Below, one piece after another: positions 5,299 to 6,713 of a stretch of DNA of 6,713 nt (positions are counted from its first letter, which is position 1; every line of letters begins with the position of its first letter). The position numbers and the translations under genes were made by a program. Origin of the DNA: JBBSJT01 sp041691015. GTDB taxonomy: Bacteria > Chlamydiota > Chlamydiia > Chlamydiales > Parachlamydiaceae. The notes beneath the pieces are model-generated. The model ran no database searches and was not told where the DNA came from. It saw only the letters and a program-made list of their open reading frames with translations. Location of the stretch: contig JBEPVN010000104.1 in NCBI GenBank assembly GCA_041691015.1, forward strand, positions 1 to 6,713, given 5' to 3'.

Positions 5299-6540
5299 AT
5301 GACCTATCATCCGGCGCTCATCTACCTTTTACTCAATATGGCAACGATCATCGTGCTTGCCTTTTACTCAATGATGGAAATGGCGGCTGTCTCTTTTAGC
5401 AAGGTGCGCCTTCAATATTACGCAAGTAAAGGCATCAAACAGGCAGTATGGCTTAAATATCTTTTGCATAATCCCTCAAGGCTTTTTGGTACGACTTTGA
5501 TACTTGTAAATATTGCAACAGTTAGCGGCTCTGAGTTCATGAGGGAATTTTATCAGTCCATGGGCTTAAATCCTGATTTAAGCGCTATCGTTCAGGTTAT
5601 TTTGGTCGTAATCTTTGGGGAACTAGCTCCAATGTTTGCTGCAAGGCGCTATCCTGAACATGTGGTGATGCTAGGTATTGGTCTTGTTTATTTTTCTGCA
5701 AAACTCATGACCCCCTTTCTTTATATCTTAAGTGTCATCTCAAAAGCCTGCAATTACTTAGTCGGAGGATTTGAATCCGATAATAATTTTTTCTTAAACC
5801 AGGAAGAATTGCTTAAAATTTTAGAATCAGAAGAAGATGAAAAACCTTTAAACGAAAAACAAGAATACGATACGGTGGCGACCCATATTTTTAATCTTCA
5901 CAAAAGACAAGCAAAAGATGTGATGAATAGTTTTGAAAAAAACAATATGATAGCTTCCAATCTCAATGTTCTACAAGCAAAAAACCAGCTAAAAAAAACG
6001 AGTGCGAATTATTTGGTGATGTATCATCAGAACGTAAAAGATATTATCGGAATCGTTTATCCACGGGATTTGATCCGTGCCTCTGACAATAGAAAAATAA
6101 GGGAATTTATAGAAGAGCCTTGGTTTGTGACGCAATCCACAAAAGTTTTAGATTTACTTAATCAGTTTCGTTCCAATCAAAAAAATATGGCCATTGTCAT
6201 AGATTCAAGGGGGTTATGCTGCGGTATCATTAATTTGGATGATGTGATAGAAGAAATTTTTGGTGAGGGCAAAGACCCTATTGTCAACGATAAAAAGCTT
6301 AAAAATCGTTTGATCGCAGAGCGCACGTTTCCAGGAAGCTTTACCGTGGCAGAATTTAAAGAGCTTTATGGAATTGAGCTTGATCCACACCTTGAGATGA
6401 CACTCTCAGAGCTTATACAGGAGCGTCTTGGGTCTCATCTTACTGCGGGAGAATTTATTTATATGGATCCTTTTGAAATCAGCGTGAAAGAAACAAGCTT
6501 AACCGATGTGAGGACAGTCTCCATCCGTACAAGATTGTGA
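5299..6540 (+). CDS. CNNM/CorC (TlyC-type) DUF21-CBS-CorC membrane protein, divergent copy 2
   Basis: A 413-residue relative of the preceding gene with the same order of parts. The DUF21 membrane domain (about 1-155) has helices near 7-24, 62-75, 96-115 and 122-148. A CBS pair follows (about 205-262 and 275-325), including NYLVMYHQNVKDIIGIVYPRDL (237-258) and MAIVIDSRGLCCGIINLDDVIEEIFGE (297-323). The C-terminal CorC_HlyC domain (about 338-410) has FPGSFTVAEF and LTAGEFIY. The signature positions are altered relative to copy 1: FSSTET corresponds to YSMMEM (23-28), and GEIIPK to GELAPM (107-112), losing the lysine. The protein may therefore have a different ion preference, or act as partner or regulator of copy 1. 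The start follows the previous stop by 16 bases, with AAAGG overlapping that stop codon at an unusually long 13-base spacing. The same operon as its neighbour is very likely. Confidence 0.9.
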   Translation: MTYHPALIYLLLNMATIIVLAFYSMMEMAAVSFSKVRLQYYASKGIKQAVWLKYLLHNPSRLFGTTLILVNIATVSGSEFMREFYQSMGLNPDLSAIVQVILVVIFGELAPMFAARRYPEHVVMLGIGLVYFSAKLMTPFLYILSVISKACNYLVGGFESDNNFFLNQEELLKILESEEDEKPLNEKQEYDTVATHIFNLHKRQAKDVMNSFEKNNMIASNLNVLQAKNQLKKTSANYLVMYHQNVKDIIGIVYPRDLIRASDNRKIREFIEEPWFVTQSTKVLDLLNQFRSNQKNMAIVIDSRGLCCGIINLDDVIEEIFGEGKDPIVNDKKLKNRLIAERTFPGSFTVAEFKELYGIELDPHLEMTLSELIQERLGSHLTAGEFIYMDPFEISVKETSLTDVRTVSIRTRL

Positions 6541-6713
6541 CCGTACCGAAACAGTGCAAGCTTTTTTTTAACGCAAAGGAAGCAAAAAATCGAGAAAGGC
6601 GCAAAGCTTCCATTCTGATAACAAATTCCGCATCCAAATTAAGGATCAATTAAGGGGTCCTAGCTTGACAGTATGACAGTTTTTTTTAACCCTTACGGTA
6701 TAAGTATTGAGGG
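6541..6713. other. Non-coding tail after the CNNM-like pair
   Basis: This stretch of 173 bases to the window edge has no gene I can support. A T-tract (6562-6569) lies about 20 bases after the stop codon of the last gene and could mark transcript ending, but the sequence before it forms only a weak stem. GGAAGC (6578-6583) and GCTTCC (6606-6611) form an inverted repeat with a 22-base loop and no T-tract, so it is not called a terminator. Near the end, TTGACA (6665-6670) looks like a -35 box, but no -10 at proper spacing follows. The next gene's leader probably lies here. Confidence 0.4.
6666..6681. repeat. Short tandem repeat, TGACAGTA/TGACAGTT
   Basis: Two copies of TGACAGT with an 8-base period stand next to a run of eight T, in the intergenic tail. 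The first copy overlaps a TTGACA hexamer. It could be a regulator site or chance; nothing else in the window matches it that I can see. Confidence 0.5.

Noticed and set aside
6541..6611. Rho-independent terminator after the second CNNM-like gene
   Set aside because: The T-tract at 6562-6569 is preceded only by a weak, wobble-rich stem, and the GGAAGC/GCTTCC pair has a long loop and no T-tract.
6665..6704. Promoter formed by TTGACA (6665-6670) and TATAAG (6699-6704)
   Set aside because: The spacing is 28 bases, far from the usual 16-18, and no better -10 lies between.

Overview
The window is AT-rich, densely coded bacterial DNA. It looks like a member of the Chlamydiota, most likely an environmental (amoeba-associated) lineage, but this is an inference of moderate confidence. 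It rests on the low GC, on the pair of adjacent TlyC/CNNM-type CBS proteins (as I recall from Chlamydia genomes), and on a lineage-specific-looking family of small membrane/coiled-coil proteins. No rRNA, tRNA or universal marker gene is present to confirm it.

The layout is two divergent gene runs around a 78-base intergenic region (3650-3727). To the left, on the minus strand and in transcription order, are: a DUF4239 four-helix membrane protein (3649-2843); three tandem paralogues of an unrecognised membrane/coiled-coil family (2846-2298, 2294-1542, 1483-710); and a small secreted protein (634-74). The first four are tightly packed: an ATGA stop/start overlap, then gaps of 3 and 58 bases. 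The last gene follows a 75-base gap that contains a plausible promoter of its own.

The secreted protein is the most notable item. Immediately after a Sec-type signal peptide it carries HCQMPCGIY, which fits the HCxxPCGxY nickel hook of nickel superoxide dismutase (SodN). Predicted signal-peptidase cleavage at LQA|HC would expose the histidine as residue 1, as nickel coordination requires. The protein ends in a His/Asp-rich tail.

To the right, on the plus strand, are: a 103-residue protein with one membrane helix and a coiled coil, resembling FtsB/DivIC divisome proteins (3728-4039); then two consecutive DUF21-CBS-CBS-CorC proteins (4044-5282 and 5299-6540), the family that includes CNNM/CorC magnesium transporters and 'hemolysin' TlyC. 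The second has a degraded membrane-domain signature. The gaps of 4 and 16 bases suggest one operon.

The last 173 bases (6541-6713) and the first 73 bases hold no gene I can support. Two 81-base direct repeats, which differ at only 3 positions, lie inside two of the tandem paralogues and suggest recent gene conversion.
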